A stretch of DNA of 64,000 nt from Marinobacter sp. LA51 (GTDB lineage: Bacteria > Pseudomonadota > Gammaproteobacteria > Pseudomonadales > Oleiphilaceae), in the NCBI RefSeq assembly GCF_030297175.1, contig NZ_AP028070.1:3348001-3412000 (forward strand), given 5' to 3'. The notes beneath the pieces are model-generated. The model was not told where the DNA came from and did not search any database. It worked only from the letters and a program-made list of their open reading frames with translations. This document shows positions 18,086 through 28,302 of this stretch, piece by piece. Every line of letters begins with the position of its first letter. Position 1 is the stretch's first letter. Both the position numbers and the translations under genes were made by a program.

Positions 18086-19092
18086 GGACGGTTCTCTTGG
18101 TTAACGACATTTCGACAGCGAGCCATTTGTGCGCCCACGCGGATTGCCGTCTGCAGGCTGCCCGCATCGGCGGTACCGGTTCCAGCCAGATCCAGGGCAG
18201 TGCCGTGATCAACGGAGGTCCGGACAATAGGCAGGCCCAGGGTGATGTTCACCGCCCGGCCAAAGCCCTGGAATTTCAACACCGGCAGGCCCTGGTCGTG
18301 ATACATCGCCAGGACGGCATCGGCATCATCCAGCCAATGCGGCGTAAACAGGGTATCGGCGGGCAAGGGACCGGTCAGCTGTATGCCTTCGGCCCTGAGT
18401 TGCTCAAGCGCCGGCTCAATGGTCTCGATTTCCTCGCGGCCAAGGTGCCCGCCCTCCCCGGCATGGGGATTCAGGCCGGCGACCAAAATACGCGGCTGCT
18501 CAAGCCCGAAAAACGCCTTCAGGTCGGCATTGAGAATCCGGGTTACCTGAGACAGCCGCTCCGGCGTAATGGCCGCGGACACGTCTTTCAGCGGTAAGTG
18601 GGTGGTCACAAGCGCGACCCGAAGGTCCTCCGTTGCCAGCATCATGACCACGCGCTCAACGCCGCACAATTCCTGCAGGAATTCGGTGTGGCCGCTGAAC
18701 GCGATGCCGGCCTCGTTGATCACCCCCTTGTGCACCGGGGCCGTGACCATACCATCGAAGTCGCCACGCAGGCAGCCATGGGCGGCCGTACGCAGCGTCT
18801 CCAGCACATAGCTGCTGTTGGCCGGATCAAGCACACCGGCTTCGGTACTGGCGCAACCATCGACCACGAGGACCGAGAGCTCACCAGCCCCGGTGGAAGG
18901 ACGCTGGCCCGGCTGCCAGTCATGCAGGGTCACATCCAGCCCCAGCTGCTCGGCGCGGGCGGCCAGCAGCGTTTTGCTGGCAACCACCACAATGCCCTCG
19001 TCCCGATGCTGCGTAGCCAGCTGCAGGCACAGTTCCGGGCCGATGCCCGCGGGCTCACCCGCGGTCAGAGCAAGGATCACCGGATCGGTCAT
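18082..19092 (-). CDS. pdxA: 4-hydroxythreonine-4-phosphate dehydrogenase
   Basis: This 336-residue NAD-dependent enzyme of pyridoxal 5'-phosphate synthesis oxidises 4-phosphohydroxy-threonine. The N-terminus [20 protein letters not shown] and the three metal-binding histidine motifs ([34 protein letters not shown]) are intact. It overlaps surA upstream and rsmA downstream by 4 bases each (ATGA junctions), so it is translationally coupled within the cluster. Confidence 0.97.
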   Translation of the reverse strand: MTDPVILALTAGEPAGIGPELCLQLATQHRDEGIVVVASKTLLAARAEQLGLDVTLHDWQPGQRPSTGAGELSVLVVDGCASTEAGVLDPANSSYVLETLRTAAHGCLRGDFDGMVTAPVHKGVINEAGIAFSGHTEFLQELCGVERVVMMLATEDLRVALVTTHLPLKDVSAAITPERLSQVTRILNADLKAFFGLEQPRILVAGLNPHAGEGGHLGREEIETIEPALEQLRAEGIQLTGPLPADTLFTPHWLDDADAVLAMYHDQGLPVLKFQGFGRAVNITLGLPIVRTSVDHGTALDLAGTGTADAGSLQTAIRVGAQMARCRNVVNQENRP

Positions 19093-20432
19093 GACTCGCT
19101 GCTGTCTCCATCGGCAGTTTCTTCACGGGCGTACTCGCCCTTGAATTCAACAAACGCTTCGTCCCGAATCTCACGCAACCAGTTCTGCAGCTCGGTTTCC
19201 GATTTGCGACGGTAAATTGCCTGGCGCGCTTCGGCTTTTTTCACGTCACCACTGATGTCCTTCTGACGGCGCTCCTGCACCTGCAGGATGTGCCAGCCAA
19301 ACTGCGAGCGGAAGGGTCCGCGCAATTCACCCAGGTTCGCCTCCAGCATGGCCTGCTCAAATGCCGGCACCATCTGGCCCCGGTTGACCCAGCCAAGATT
19401 ACCGCCGTCGGAGCCGGAGACCGGGTCGTCAGAGTACTCCCGGGCCATATCCGCAAAGTCTGCGCCCTGTTCAAGCCGGTTGTAGATATCGCGAATCTTG
19501 GCTTCGGCGCTGGCATCGGGCACCGCCTCGGAGGGGCGAATCAGAATGTGCCGTACCTTGTGCTGCTGAATGACCTGCTGCTCGCCACCGCCGCGCTTAT
19601 CCAACACCATAACCAGGTGGAAACCGCTGTTGTTTTCAAGCACCACGGAGGGCGAGCCCACTTCGAGCTCGGGCACCACCGGTGCCACCAGCGACGGAAG
19701 CTGGCTTTCGGTACGCCAGCCCATATTACCGCCCTCAAGGGCGTTGCTGGCGTCTGACTCCGCTACCGCAACTTCCCGGAAATCACGGCCATCGACGATC
19801 TGCTGGCGCAGATCCTGGGCACGTTCACGGGTCGCGGCCACGGAGGCTTCGTCACTCGGATCGTCCACTTCAATGAAAATGTAGGCCAGCTGGTACTCGG
19901 CGGTGTTTTGGCCAGACGCATCCAGCGCCTCCAGATAATTCTCGATTTCACGATCAGTTACCCGCACCCGGTTGCCAACCTGGCGCTGCTGCACCCGGCT
20001 GGTCAGCATCTCGTTGCGGATCTGTTCCCGAGCCTGGCGGAAGGTCACACCTTCGGACGCCAGCTGCTGCTCAAACTGAACCATGGTCATGCCGTTGCGC
20101 TCAACGATGTTGTCCATGGTTTCGTTCAGTTCGTTGTCACTGATTCGCATGCCCAGCTTATCCGCTCGCTGGAGCTGGATGGATTCGGTGATCAGCTGCT
20201 CCAGCACCCGCTCTTCAAGGACATCACGAGGCGGCAACCCCGTGCCCTGGGCGCGCAGCCGGGTGGTGATGGTATTGATGCGAGCATTGAGCTCAGTCTG
20301 CAGAATGACGTCGTCATCAACAATCGCAACCACCTGGTCAAGCAGCTTGCGCTCCGCCTGCGCCGATAGCGACAGGGCAACGGCCGCGACCAACAGCAAC
20401 GTTTGTACAGCATGGCGAAGGGTCGCCTTCAT
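19089..20432 (-). CDS. surA: Periplasmic chaperone and peptidyl-prolyl isomerase SurA
   Basis: This 447-residue chaperone escorts outer-membrane proteins, including LptD, through the periplasm. A signal peptide ([24 protein letters not shown]) is followed by the chaperone domain ([22 protein letters not shown]) and two parvulin domains ([14 protein letters not shown]... and [10 protein letters not shown]... ending [11 protein letters not shown]). The ATG at 20430-20432 has AGAGG five bases upstream. A GTG two codons earlier coincides with that Shine-Dalgarno and is less likely. It is located between lptD and pdxA, the usual order. Confidence 0.96.
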   Translation of the reverse strand: MKATLRHAVQTLLLVAAVALSLSAQAERKLLDQVVAIVDDDVILQTELNARINTITTRLRAQGTGLPPRDVLEERVLEQLITESIQLQRADKLGMRISDNELNETMDNIVERNGMTMVQFEQQLASEGVTFRQAREQIRNEMLTSRVQQRQVGNRVRVTDREIENYLEALDASGQNTAEYQLAYIFIEVDDPSDEASVAATRERAQDLRQQIVDGRDFREVAVAESDASNALEGGNMGWRTESQLPSLVAPVVPELEVGSPSVVLENNSGFHLVMVLDKRGGGEQQVIQQHKVRHILIRPSEAVPDASAEAKIRDIYNRLEQGADFADMAREYSDDPVSGSDGGNLGWVNRGQMVPAFEQAMLEANLGELRGPFRSQFGWHILQVQERRQKDISGDVKKAEARQAIYRRKSETELQNWLREIRDEAFVEFKGEYAREETADGDSSES

Positions 20433-20494
20433 AAACACCTCTTGATAATAAATGGGCTGCGGGCACCGTGGCCGGGTGTTAGTCCGAACTCCGG

Positions 20495-22876
20495 TCAGGG
20501 AGTTCCAAACCGACGACGCTCCCGCTCTTCAAAACCATAAATAGCCTCGGATATGCGGGTAGACGAGCCACCACTGCCACCGAGTCCTTTTAGCTGAATC
20601 TGGAACAGCAACCGGGTTTCCAGTTCACTGTCATCGGTCAGGTAGTTCTGGTGCACCACCTGAACGCTCCAGCAGCAATTGTTGTATTCCAGCCCGGCCA
20701 GGGATCCAACCGTGCGATCAAGACTGGAATCATAAACCCATCGACCGATCAGGCTAACACGATCAGAGACCGGTAAAACCCCGGCGATGTCCGACTGTTC
20801 AAGCTCATCCTTGCTGTAGGTGTGACCCAGGCTGGCCAGATAGCGATAGTCCTCGGAATGGTATATCAACTGGCTGCGACCTTCCTCGGTTTCACCGGTC
20901 TCCGGATCCCACAAGCCAGATGACCGGATATCCAGAGTATCCAGCGGCGACAGAACCACCTCACCGGCCAGGGGTGACCGAGACCGGGTGCCCGCGCCCT
21001 CACCAAACAGGGTTACCTCGCGATCCTGGAAGTACTGAACCTGGCCGATACTGAAGCGGGCTCGCTCGGCACCGGTGACCAGATCGTTGAACCGGCTGGT
21101 AACCGCCACCGTCAGCTGGTTGGTGTCACCCACCCGGTCGCCACCGGTGAACCGATCCGGCTGGAACAGCTGATCAAAGCGAAACGCCTGCAGATCGGTG
21201 TCGAAATCCGGAATGTCGTTCTGATCCGTTTCGGCATCGGCCCAGGCGTAATAGAGCCGAGGTTCCAGGGTCTGGTTGTAAGGCACGTCAAACAGGCTGG
21301 ACTGTCGATCAAAGTACAGGCCGTTATCCCATTCGGCGATCGGCACCGTGCGATCAATGCTCTCGTCACCGAGGGTGTAATCTTCAAGCTCGTAGCGAGT
21401 GTAATCCACGCTCACCGATGGCCGACTGAAGCCCCACAGCGCCCGCATCGGCAACGCCAACTCCGGCACCGCGCGCAGGCGCTGGCCATTGGCCCGATCC
21501 AACCCGGTCAAGTTCTCATTGTCGCGATAGAACACGGTGTACTGGCTTTCCAGACCGGCTTCCAGCCAGCCCATTTCCCGGGTGGCACCGTAAAGCACCT
21601 CCGGCAGCTGAGCATAGGGCTTGTTGACGTCGGCGATGCTGTCACTGATGGTCTGGTAGTCGTTCAGGTAGGTCTCAAAGTACTGATTCCGGTCCCGATA
21701 CCGCACGCCGCCCCGACGCTGCAGGTGTGTGGCCTGATTGATTTCCAGGCTGCGGTTCAGGTCACTCAGGTAGTCTTCATCGCTGACCACCGAATAGTCG
21801 CCATAGCCGGTCCAGCCGCTGCCAATGTTGGCGCGGGTGGTGACATCCAGCGCCCAACGCTCACCGTCTTCACCCGGGTTCTCATCGGTGTAGGCCGAAT
21901 CGTTGTCAATGTAGCCGAGCTGCAGCACAGATTCGCCCCAGCGGCTCAGGTACCGGCCCTCGGCTTCGTTGAACAGGCCGCGGCCGTGAATATATTGAGG
22001 AGTCAGGGTGGCGTCATAATGCGGTGCCAGGTTCAGGTAATAGGGCACTGAGACAAAGGCACCGCTGCCGGCACTGGAGGACCCGAAAGACGGATACAGG
22101 AAGCCGGTCTTGCGCCGGTCATCAATGGGGAAACTGGCCCAGGGCCAGTAAAACACCGGCACATCGAGCACCTCAAGGCGCACGTGTTTGGCAGTACCAA
22201 AACCCTCGGCCTGATTGAGATGAATATCCGATGCGACAATGGCCCAGTCGTTCTGCTGGGGGCCACAGGTGGTCAGCATGCCATCACGGATGTCGACCTG
22301 GCTCTCGTTCAGCCGCGTCAGGCTGCCAGCCTGGCCGCGCATTTCAGCACGGTGAATCAGGAAGGTAGCGGTGTTGATATCGAACCGTCCGGAATCGACG
22401 TTGTACTCGGCGCTGTCACCGGTGAGCAGAAAACCCTCGCCCCGGCTGACCAGCGGCCCCTGAACCGAAACCCGACCTTCAGACTGACTGTAGCGCGCTT
22501 CAGATCCGCTGACTTCGAAACCGCCCTGGCGCACCCGGACATCGCCCTCAAGAAAGAGCGTGCGATCAATTTCATAGCGGGCATTCAGCCCGCTGGCCTC
22601 GACCGGGGCTGGCCCAGCGCCGGATTCGCCGAGCATGGCGCCGGCACCCGCGTCGTGGCCGTCGGCGCCGGACGGCAGATAACCACCGTCACAGAATACC
22701 GGCAGGCGCTCGCGCGCCGACTCTGGCAACTGCGCCCTTGGGCGCCAGTCGATTTCCGCCGCAGTCGGGGCAGACTGGGCGAGCACCGAAAGCGGCGCCG
22801 CCCCCAGGATCGCGATCGCCACACACCTGCCGAACCGGAGCGCAGGCCTTTGCAGATGGCGATCGGAAATTGGCAC
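20495..22876 (-). CDS. lptD: LPS assembly outer-membrane protein LptD
   Basis: This 793-residue beta-barrel inserts lipopolysaccharide into the outer leaflet with LptE. A signal peptide (residues about 15-33, ending VLA) precedes the periplasmic OstA/LptA-like domain (RYEIDRTLFLEGDVRVRQGGFEVSGSEARYSQ...). The barrel follows with repeated aromatic-ended strands. Four cysteines sit in the right places for the functional disulfides: LPVFCDGG and LTTCGPQQ near the N-terminus, and the adjacent pair in NNCCWSVQV near the C-terminus. It heads the lptD-surA-pdxA-rsmA-apaH cluster. Confidence 0.96.
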   Translation of the reverse strand: MPISDRHLQRPALRFGRCVAIAILGAAPLSVLAQSAPTAAEIDWRPRAQLPESARERLPVFCDGGYLPSGADGHDAGAGAMLGESGAGPAPVEASGLNARYEIDRTLFLEGDVRVRQGGFEVSGSEARYSQSEGRVSVQGPLVSRGEGFLLTGDSAEYNVDSGRFDINTATFLIHRAEMRGQAGSLTRLNESQVDIRDGMLTTCGPQQNDWAIVASDIHLNQAEGFGTAKHVRLEVLDVPVFYWPWASFPIDDRRKTGFLYPSFGSSSAGSGAFVSVPYYLNLAPHYDATLTPQYIHGRGLFNEAEGRYLSRWGESVLQLGYIDNDSAYTDENPGEDGERWALDVTTRANIGSGWTGYGDYSVVSDEDYLSDLNRSLEINQATHLQRRGGVRYRDRNQYFETYLNDYQTISDSIADVNKPYAQLPEVLYGATREMGWLEAGLESQYTVFYRDNENLTGLDRANGQRLRAVPELALPMRALWGFSRPSVSVDYTRYELEDYTLGDESIDRTVPIAEWDNGLYFDRQSSLFDVPYNQTLEPRLYYAWADAETDQNDIPDFDTDLQAFRFDQLFQPDRFTGGDRVGDTNQLTVAVTSRFNDLVTGAERARFSIGQVQYFQDREVTLFGEGAGTRSRSPLAGEVVLSPLDTLDIRSSGLWDPETGETEEGRSQLIYHSEDYRYLASLGHTYSKDELEQSDIAGVLPVSDRVSLIGRWVYDSSLDRTVGSLAGLEYNNCCWSVQVVHQNYLTDDSELETRLLFQIQLKGLGGSGGSSTRISEAIYGFEERERRRFGTP

Positions 22877-23005
22877 GGTGACGGCTTCCTGTTGCTGGTC
22901 AGTGAATCGACGGCATGATTATGGGCATGACTGCGCATCACTGCGCAACACCACGAAAGCAGCCTAGTTTACACGTGCCCTAAGGGGTTGTTAACGGAAA
23001 GTCCG

Positions 23006-23034
23006 CTGCAAAACCGATTTACCGTCTTTATACT
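23006..23034 (+). promoter_or_regulatory. Candidate promoter for amgK-murU
   Basis: A TATACT -10 at 23029-23034 lies 17 bases after a poor CTGCAA -35 (23006-23011), in the 217-base divergent region between lptD and amgK. The -10 is good and the -35 is weak. Confidence 0.4.
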
Positions 23035-23093
23035 CGTCTGCTAACTTTCGCTGTCATCGATCATCCATTTTTTCCAGGGAAGCCAGCCGCATC

Positions 23094-24140
23094 ATGGATA
23101 CCCGTCAGAAGTTGCTGACCAACTGGGTCAGGCAGTTCAATGGCCTGTCCGAAGCCATCGCCGAGCCGGTTTCCGGTGACGCCAGCTTTCGGCGTTATTT
23201 CAGGGTCTGGCGCGATGACCAGCGCCAGCAACCCACTCCGCTGATTGTCATGGACGCGCCTCCGGAGCACGAGGACTGCACTGCTTTTCTCGCCATTGCC
23301 CGGCACTGGCACCGGCGCGGCATCCACGTGCCCGAGATCCTGCAAACTGACCTCGAACAGGGGTTCCTGCTGCTGGAAGACTTCGGTGACAACCTGATGC
23401 TAGCCGAACTGAAGGACAGCAACGCCGATCGTCTGTATCACGGCGCGCTGACCGAGCTGGTGCAGATCCAGCAGCTGGCCGCACCCGACGACTATCCGCT
23501 GCCGCCCTACGATGCCCCGTTGCTGGACCGTGAGATGGCCCTGTTCCCGGACTGGCTGCTCGAGCAATACCTCGGTCTGAGCCTCGACAACACGGAACGG
23601 GCCCTGCTCGATACCGCATTCACTTTCCTGCGGGAAAGTGCCCTGGCACAGCCGGAAGTGACTGTGCACAGGGACTACCACTCCCGCAACCTGCTGGTCG
23701 CCGACAACACCGACCGTCCGGGTGTCATTGATTTCCAGGATGCGGTCTGCGGGCCGGTCACCTACGACGCTGTGTCGTTGCTGAAGGACTGCTATATCCA
23801 CTGGCCCGAGGAGGCCATTTGTCGCTGGCTCGAGTTTTTCCGCCAGCGCAGCGCCGACGCCGGGCTGCACCGGGCCGACGCCGAAACCTTCCGCCAGTGG
23901 TTTGAACTGATGGGCATGCAACGGCACCTGAAAGCCGCTGGCATCTTTGCCCGCCTGGCGATCCGCGATGGCAAGGAAGGTTACCTGGCCGACATTCCCC
24001 GTACGGTGAACTACCTGATCATCGCCAGCCACCGGCAACCGGCCCTGCGCCATTTCCACGAGTGGCTCAGCGCCGTGGTCATGCCGGCCATCGAACAACG
24101 CATCGGTGCGGCGCCGAATCAGGAGCAAACCCCGCAGTGA
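23094..24140 (+). CDS. amgK: Anomeric MurNAc/GlcNAc kinase AmgK-like (aminoglycoside phosphotransferase fold)
   Basis: This 348-residue sugar kinase, in Pseudomonas, phosphorylates C1 of MurNAc in a cell-wall recycling route that bypasses de novo MurNAc synthesis. The kinase fold shows GDASFRRYFRV (nucleotide loop), LLLEDFGDNLM, the catalytic VHRDYHSRNLLV (HxDxxxxN) and VIDFQDAVCGP (metal-binding Asp). The assignment over other APH-fold kinases rests on coupling to murU, whose GTG start overlaps this stop codon (GTGA). Confidence 0.88.
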   Translation: MDTRQKLLTNWVRQFNGLSEAIAEPVSGDASFRRYFRVWRDDQRQQPTPLIVMDAPPEHEDCTAFLAIARHWHRRGIHVPEILQTDLEQGFLLLEDFGDNLMLAELKDSNADRLYHGALTELVQIQQLAAPDDYPLPPYDAPLLDREMALFPDWLLEQYLGLSLDNTERALLDTAFTFLRESALAQPEVTVHRDYHSRNLLVADNTDRPGVIDFQDAVCGPVTYDAVSLLKDCYIHWPEEAICRWLEFFRQRSADAGLHRADAETFRQWFELMGMQRHLKAAGIFARLAIRDGKEGYLADIPRTVNYLIIASHRQPALRHFHEWLSAVVMPAIEQRIGAAPNQEQTPQ

Positions 24141-24817
24141 AAGCGATGATCCTGGCCGCCGGCAAGGGCGAACGAATGCGCCCGCTGACCCTGACCACGC
24201 CCAAGCCCTTGCTTACGGCCGGAGGCAAGCCACTGATTGTGCACCACCTGGAGCGGCTGCACACCGCCGGCTTCCGCAATGTGGTCATCAACCATGCCTG
24301 GCTGGGTGAGCAGATTGAATCAGCGCTGGGCACCGGTGAGGATTTTGGCCTGTCGATTCAGTACTCCCGTGAAGGCGAGCCACTGGAAACCGCCGGAGGT
24401 ATCGTTCGCGCCCTTCCCCAATTAACCAGTGCTGATTGCGATTGGTTTCTGGTGATCAATGGCGACATCTGGTGCGACTTCCCGCTCTCCGAGCTGGCAC
24501 CACCGGCCGACTGCGACGCGTTACTGGTGCTGACCCCCAATCCTGAGCACCATCCGGCGGGCGACTTCCAGCTCCACGCCGATGGCACCGTCACCGAGGA
24601 CGGCCCCGACAAACTCACCTTCACCGGTATCAGCCTGCTGCACCGCCGGCTGTTTCAGGGCCTGGACGACCAATCCGGCAAACTCGGCCCGGTTCTGCGC
24701 GAAGCTATGAGAGACCAACGCGTTCGCGGCGTCGAACACCGTGGCCAGTGGGTCGATGTGGGTACGCCGGAACGCCTGCAGGCCCTGGACCAGACCCTCA
24801 AACACAGGAAGCCCTGA
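24137..24817 (+). CDS. murU: MurNAc-1-phosphate uridylyltransferase MurU
   Basis: This 226-residue nucleotidyltransferase converts MurNAc-1-P to UDP-MurNAc in peptidoglycan recycling. I choose the GTG at 24137, overlapping the amgK stop, giving VKAMILAAGKGERMRPLTLTTPKPLL, the standard nucleotide-binding start. A longer frame from 24062 would add 25 residues read inside amgK and is unlikely. VINGDIWCDFPL carries the metal-binding Asp, and WVDVGTPERLQALD is the C-terminal family signature. Confidence 0.92.
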   Translation: MKAMILAAGKGERMRPLTLTTPKPLLTAGGKPLIVHHLERLHTAGFRNVVINHAWLGEQIESALGTGEDFGLSIQYSREGEPLETAGGIVRALPQLTSADCDWFLVINGDIWCDFPLSELAPPADCDALLVLTPNPEHHPAGDFQLHADGTVTEDGPDKLTFTGISLLHRRLFQGLDDQSGKLGPVLREAMRDQRVRGVEHRGQWVDVGTPERLQALDQTLKHRKP

Positions 24818-24820
24818 GCT

Positions 24821-25582
24821 ATGGTGGACAGCACGGAGCAGCCACTACTACCGGGCCGGATCGAAGCGGAATTCACCAGCCTGCTGCGGGAGTTGTCGTC
24901 CTGTGGCCATCAAACCTCGACCCTGCTCGAGCGCACCCGACTGCCAGGCTGGTGTCGGCTGCCGCTGTTCTATTTCCTCGGCTATATCGCCAAGGCCGAA
25001 GGCCGGGTCAGTGAAGCCGACATTCGCTACGCCGAGGGCCTGATCAAGGCGCTCAAGCTTTCCCAGCGTCAGCGCCGCCGAGCCATCAACTGGTTCCAGC
25101 GTGGCAAGTCCGCGGAGCAAATACCGAGACTGCGGGGCCTATCCCTGCGCCTGAGCAACCGGATCTGGCCCGCACCGGCGCTAATCGTAGCGATTTGCCT
25201 GTGTCACGCCGCCCAGCTGATGGGCCGCCCTGGCAAACAGCGCCGCTATCGCTGCGAAGATGCGATTGATCAGATTGGCCTGCCGGTGGCGGTCAGCGAT
25301 GACATTTTCGACAGCTACGCCAGCAAGGTCTGGATCCGCCACGCCGAAAACCTGGCCAAGCCAACCAGCTACGAACAGGCCTGTGAACTATTGGGGGTGA
25401 CCCGCCGGGACGCCCTGATCGACATCAAGCGGGCCTACAAGAAGAAGGTATCTGGCTGTCATCCGGACAAGCTGGCGCAGCAGCAAGTCAGCAATGAAGA
25501 GCGTGCCCTGGCCAAGGAGCGCCTGCTGCGGTACCAACAGGCCTGGGAACTAGTCAAGCGTCGGCACCGGGCAATGCGATAG
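24821..25582 (+). CDS. DjlA-like J-domain co-chaperone lacking a membrane anchor
   Basis: This 253-residue protein has a TerB-like helical domain (YFLGYIAKAEGRVSEADIRYAEGLIKAL) and a C-terminal J-domain of about 65 residues (ACELLGVTRRDALIDIKRAYKKKVSGCHPDKLA), with the HPD tripeptide needed to stimulate DnaK ATPase. This is the DjlA domain order. The canonical DjlA N-terminal transmembrane helix is not evident here; the start is polar (MVDSTEQPLLPGRIEAEF). It follows murU by 3 bases, as djlA-type genes do in several relatives. Confidence 0.87.
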   Translation: MVDSTEQPLLPGRIEAEFTSLLRELSSCGHQTSTLLERTRLPGWCRLPLFYFLGYIAKAEGRVSEADIRYAEGLIKALKLSQRQRRRAINWFQRGKSAEQIPRLRGLSLRLSNRIWPAPALIVAICLCHAAQLMGRPGKQRRYRCEDAIDQIGLPVAVSDDIFDSYASKVWIRHAENLAKPTSYEQACELLGVTRRDALIDIKRAYKKKVSGCHPDKLAQQQVSNEERALAKERLLRYQQAWELVKRRHRAMR

Positions 25583-25592
25583 GAGCTGGTTT

Positions 25593-26546
25593 TCAGCGGG
25601 TTTTGAGCCAGGCATCGATGCGACCAGCAAGGGTGCCCGCGCCATGGGCCGACAGCGGTCGACTAATCGCCACCGGCTGACGATCCAGCTGCTCAACACC
25701 GGCGCGGCGCAAATCGGCCCAACGCCGCTGACTTGCCGCGCTGGCCTCCCCCCGGCTGCCATATAGCTCCAGTATTGCCACCTCGCTGCCACTGAACAGC
25801 TTGTCTGCCAAGGCAATGGCATCGCGGGGATAGAATTCCGGTGCCACCCAGATCAATGCCGGTGCCCCTTGAAGCTCGCCATCAGTCGACATCAGGTGGC
25901 TGCTGGCCCTGCCCAGCCCAACCAGCGACGGCTGGTCATAGCCTCGCTCCGTCAGCACAGCGGCGGCGGCCGCCAGACTCTCGCGAACCCGATTCCGATA
26001 GACCTGCTCCGGATTTTCGCCGGTAGGCGAGGCCATGACATCAATCATCACCGACGAGTCGTCAGTGCTATCATCCTTGGCCTCTTCGGCACCGTCCTCC
26101 GCGTCGGCATCAGCGGGTTCCGGCTGCGCCTCCAGATACCGTTGCAGCGGCGGCGAAGGCGCCGGCAGCCCCACCGCCAGCACCGACCAGCCCTTGGCCG
26201 TCAGGTGCCGGCTCAGCTCGTCGGCGACACCGGCGGCGGCGTTATCGCCAACATCCGCCAGAATCACCAGAGCGCCGTTGGCCGGCGGCTCCTGTTCCGG
26301 ATAAAACAGCCCCAGGGTACGACCACCGCTCTCAAGCTCCAGCCAGACCGCCGCCTCCGGGCGCAACCGACTCAATGCATTGTCCGCCAGCTCGGTAGCC
26401 ACCGCCGGCCTGATGGTCGCGGCAGTTGTCGCCCCTGCGCTTGCCGGCTCTTCGCCATCGGCGGCGGCCACGGCATAGCCCATCCAGCCCACCAGCAACA
26501 GGCCGCCCAGCAGTTGTTTGATCACCTCACTACCGACTCTACGCAC
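25593..26546 (-). CDS. DUF3530 exported protein
   Basis: This 317-residue protein has an N-terminal hydrophobic signal (QLLGGLLLVGWMGYAVAAADG). An alpha/beta-hydrolase-like core follows (ALVILADVGDNAAAGVADELSRHLTAKGWSVLAVGLP), interrupted by a long Asp/Glu/Ala/Ser-rich insertion (about residues 140-165). The region that would hold a GxSxG nucleophile reads LVGLGRASSHL, so a normal serine nucleophile elbow is not obvious. This fits the uncharacterised DUF3530 family. It is convergent with djlA, with only 10 bases between stop codons. Confidence 0.75.
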   Translation of the reverse strand: MRRVGSEVIKQLLGGLLLVGWMGYAVAAADGEEPASAGATTAATIRPAVATELADNALSRLRPEAAVWLELESGGRTLGLFYPEQEPPANGALVILADVGDNAAAGVADELSRHLTAKGWSVLAVGLPAPSPPLQRYLEAQPEPADADAEDGAEEAKDDSTDDSSVMIDVMASPTGENPEQVYRNRVRESLAAAAAVLTERGYDQPSLVGLGRASSHLMSTDGELQGAPALIWVAPEFYPRDAIALADKLFSGSEVAILELYGSRGEASAASQRRWADLRRAGVEQLDRQPVAISRPLSAHGAGTLAGRIDAWLKTR

Positions 26547-26692
26547 AGATCCTGACTCTTTGGCTACGAAAAAAGCGCTTCAAACTGCTAGACTAGCATT
26601 CCTTTTATACTCTGTGCGGCAGGGATTGCTCGACACGCCCATCTCGTCGCATGCGCGCGCCAAAATCTTTGAGAGATCCTGAGAGAGCCATC

Positions 26693-27379
26693 ATGAATCC
26701 ATACCTGATTGCCCCATCCATTTTGTCTGCCGATTTTGCCCGCCTGGGCGAGGAAGTTGATAACGTATTGGCCGCCGGCGCCGACGTGGTTCACTTCGAC
26801 GTGATGGACAATCACTATGTGCCTAACCTGACCATTGGCCCCATGGTCTGCAAGGCGCTGCGCAAGCACGGCGTTACTGCCCCTATCGATGTTCACCTGA
26901 TGGTGTCTCCGGTTGATGACCTGATCCGCCAGTTCATCGACGCTGGCGCCAGCTACATCACCTTCCACCCGGAAGCGAGCAACCACATCGACCGCTCCCT
27001 GCAATTGATTCGTGACGGCGGCTGCAAGGCCGGTCTGGTCTTCAACCCAGCCACACCGCTGCACTACATGGATCATGTCATGGACAAGCTCGACATGGTC
27101 CTGATGATGTCGGTAAACCCGGGCTTTGGTGGCCAGAAATTCATTCCCGGCACCCTGGATAAGCTGCGGGAGGCGCGCAAGCGTATCGACGCCAGCAACT
27201 TCAATATCCGCCTGGAAATCGACGGCGGTGTGAAAACCGAAAACATCCGGGAAATCGCCGAAGCAGGCGCCGACACCTTTGTTGCCGGCTCAGCGATTTT
27301 CAACACCGATGATTACAAGACCACCATCGACGCTATGCGCGAAGAACTGGAGCAGGCACGTAAGGCGATCGGCCAATGA
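26693..27379 (+). CDS. rpe: Ribulose-phosphate 3-epimerase
   Basis: This 228-residue TIM-barrel enzyme interconverts ribulose-5-P and xylulose-5-P in the pentose phosphate pathway. The start at 26693 gives the canonical [18 protein letters not shown]. An upstream in-frame ATG at 26651 would add 14 non-conserved residues. Metal and active-site motifs are [38 protein letters not shown] and EIDGGV. It overlaps gph by 4 bases, the same rpe-gph-trpE order as in Pseudomonas. Confidence 0.96.
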   Translation: MNPYLIAPSILSADFARLGEEVDNVLAAGADVVHFDVMDNHYVPNLTIGPMVCKALRKHGVTAPIDVHLMVSPVDDLIRQFIDAGASYITFHPEASNHIDRSLQLIRDGGCKAGLVFNPATPLHYMDHVMDKLDMVLMMSVNPGFGGQKFIPGTLDKLREARKRIDASNFNIRLEIDGGVKTENIREIAEAGADTFVAGSAIFNTDDYKTTIDAMREELEQARKAIGQ

Positions 27380-28065
27380 GTCTGACGGGCCTGTTCAATC
27401 CGCGTTGGCCTGGAGTGGCGCTGTTTGATCTGGACGGCACCCTGGTCGACAGCGCCCCGGATCTGGCAGCCGCCGTGGACCAGATGCTCGAGCACCTCGG
27501 CCGATCACCGGTCGGCATTGACCGGGTCCGTGAGTGGGTCGGTAATGGCGCCAGTGTGCTGGTGCGACGCGCCCTGGCCCGCCAGACCGACTGGGAACCG
27601 GCCCAACCGAAGGACGATGCCCTGTTCAACGATGCCCTGGCGATCTTCTTTCACGCCTACGAACAGATCAACGGTCAACACGCGGTGGTGTACGATGGCG
27701 TCGAGGCTTGCCTCGCCAAGCTCAAGGAGCACGGCTGCAAACTGGCGGTGGTGACCAACAAGCCAGAACAGTTTGTCGCGCCGCTGCTGGAGCAGATGGG
27801 CCTGGACCATTGGTTCGACCTGTCGGTCGGTGGCGACACCCTGCCGGTCAAGAAACCTGACCCGGCGCCGCTGGTGCACGCCATGACAACTCTGGGCGGC
27901 ACCCGCGGCACCACGGTGATGGTGGGCGATTCGTCGGCCGATATTGATGCGGCCCTGGCGGCCGGCCTGCCTTGCGTTGCTGTCCGCTATGGCTATAACT
28001 TTGGCCAGTCGGTGGATGCCCTGGGCGCAGACGCGGTTGTTGATTCGCTGGCCGAGCTTTTGTAA
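27376..28065 (+). CDS. gph: Phosphoglycolate phosphatase
   Basis: This 229-residue HAD-superfamily phosphatase removes phosphate from 2-phosphoglycolate formed during DNA repair. The nucleophile motif is [15 protein letters not shown]. Motif II is VVTNKP, motif III lysine is in [10 protein letters not shown], and motif IV is [20 protein letters not shown] overlap with rpe indicates translational coupling. The trp leader region follows. Confidence 0.95.
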   Translation: MSLTGLFNPRWPGVALFDLDGTLVDSAPDLAAAVDQMLEHLGRSPVGIDRVREWVGNGASVLVRRALARQTDWEPAQPKDDALFNDALAIFFHAYEQINGQHAVVYDGVEACLAKLKEHGCKLAVVTNKPEQFVAPLLEQMGLDHWFDLSVGGDTLPVKKPDPAPLVHAMTTLGGTRGTTVMVGDSSADIDAALAAGLPCVAVRYGYNFGQSVDALGADAVVDSLAELL

Positions 28066-28112
28066 TCTCAAAGGACTTAACCTTGATCACTTCATTTCGG
28101 GAGATTCCTGCC

Positions 28113-28193
28113 GTGCAGGGACTGAATCTGACTGCAGCGCGAGGCACTCTCACTACCCGCGCGACACGATGGTGGCGATGGCGCACCGGCTAA
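28113..28193 (+). CDS. trpL: TrpL-like leader peptide of the trp operon (26 residues)
   Basis: A GTG-initiated frame of 27 codons with a GGGAG Shine-Dalgarno at 28099-28103 encodes a peptide ending RWWRWRTG. It contains three Trp codons within four positions, and its stop is 110 bases before trpE. This is the hallmark of an amino-acid attenuator leader: ribosome stalling at the Trp codons would change folding of the following RNA. I could not see an obvious stem plus T-run terminator after it, so the switch may be weak, GC-driven or Rho-linked. Confidence 0.8.
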   Translation: MQGLNLTAARGTLTTRATRWWRWRTG

Positions 28194-28302
28194 ACCAGCC
28201 CGGCTGCTGACCGGCTATGGCCAGTTCAGCACGCGACTATCCGGACGGCCCGCCCAACTCCCGAGCCGCCCGAACGCAGATCAGACTTCAGGGAAACAAG
28301 AC

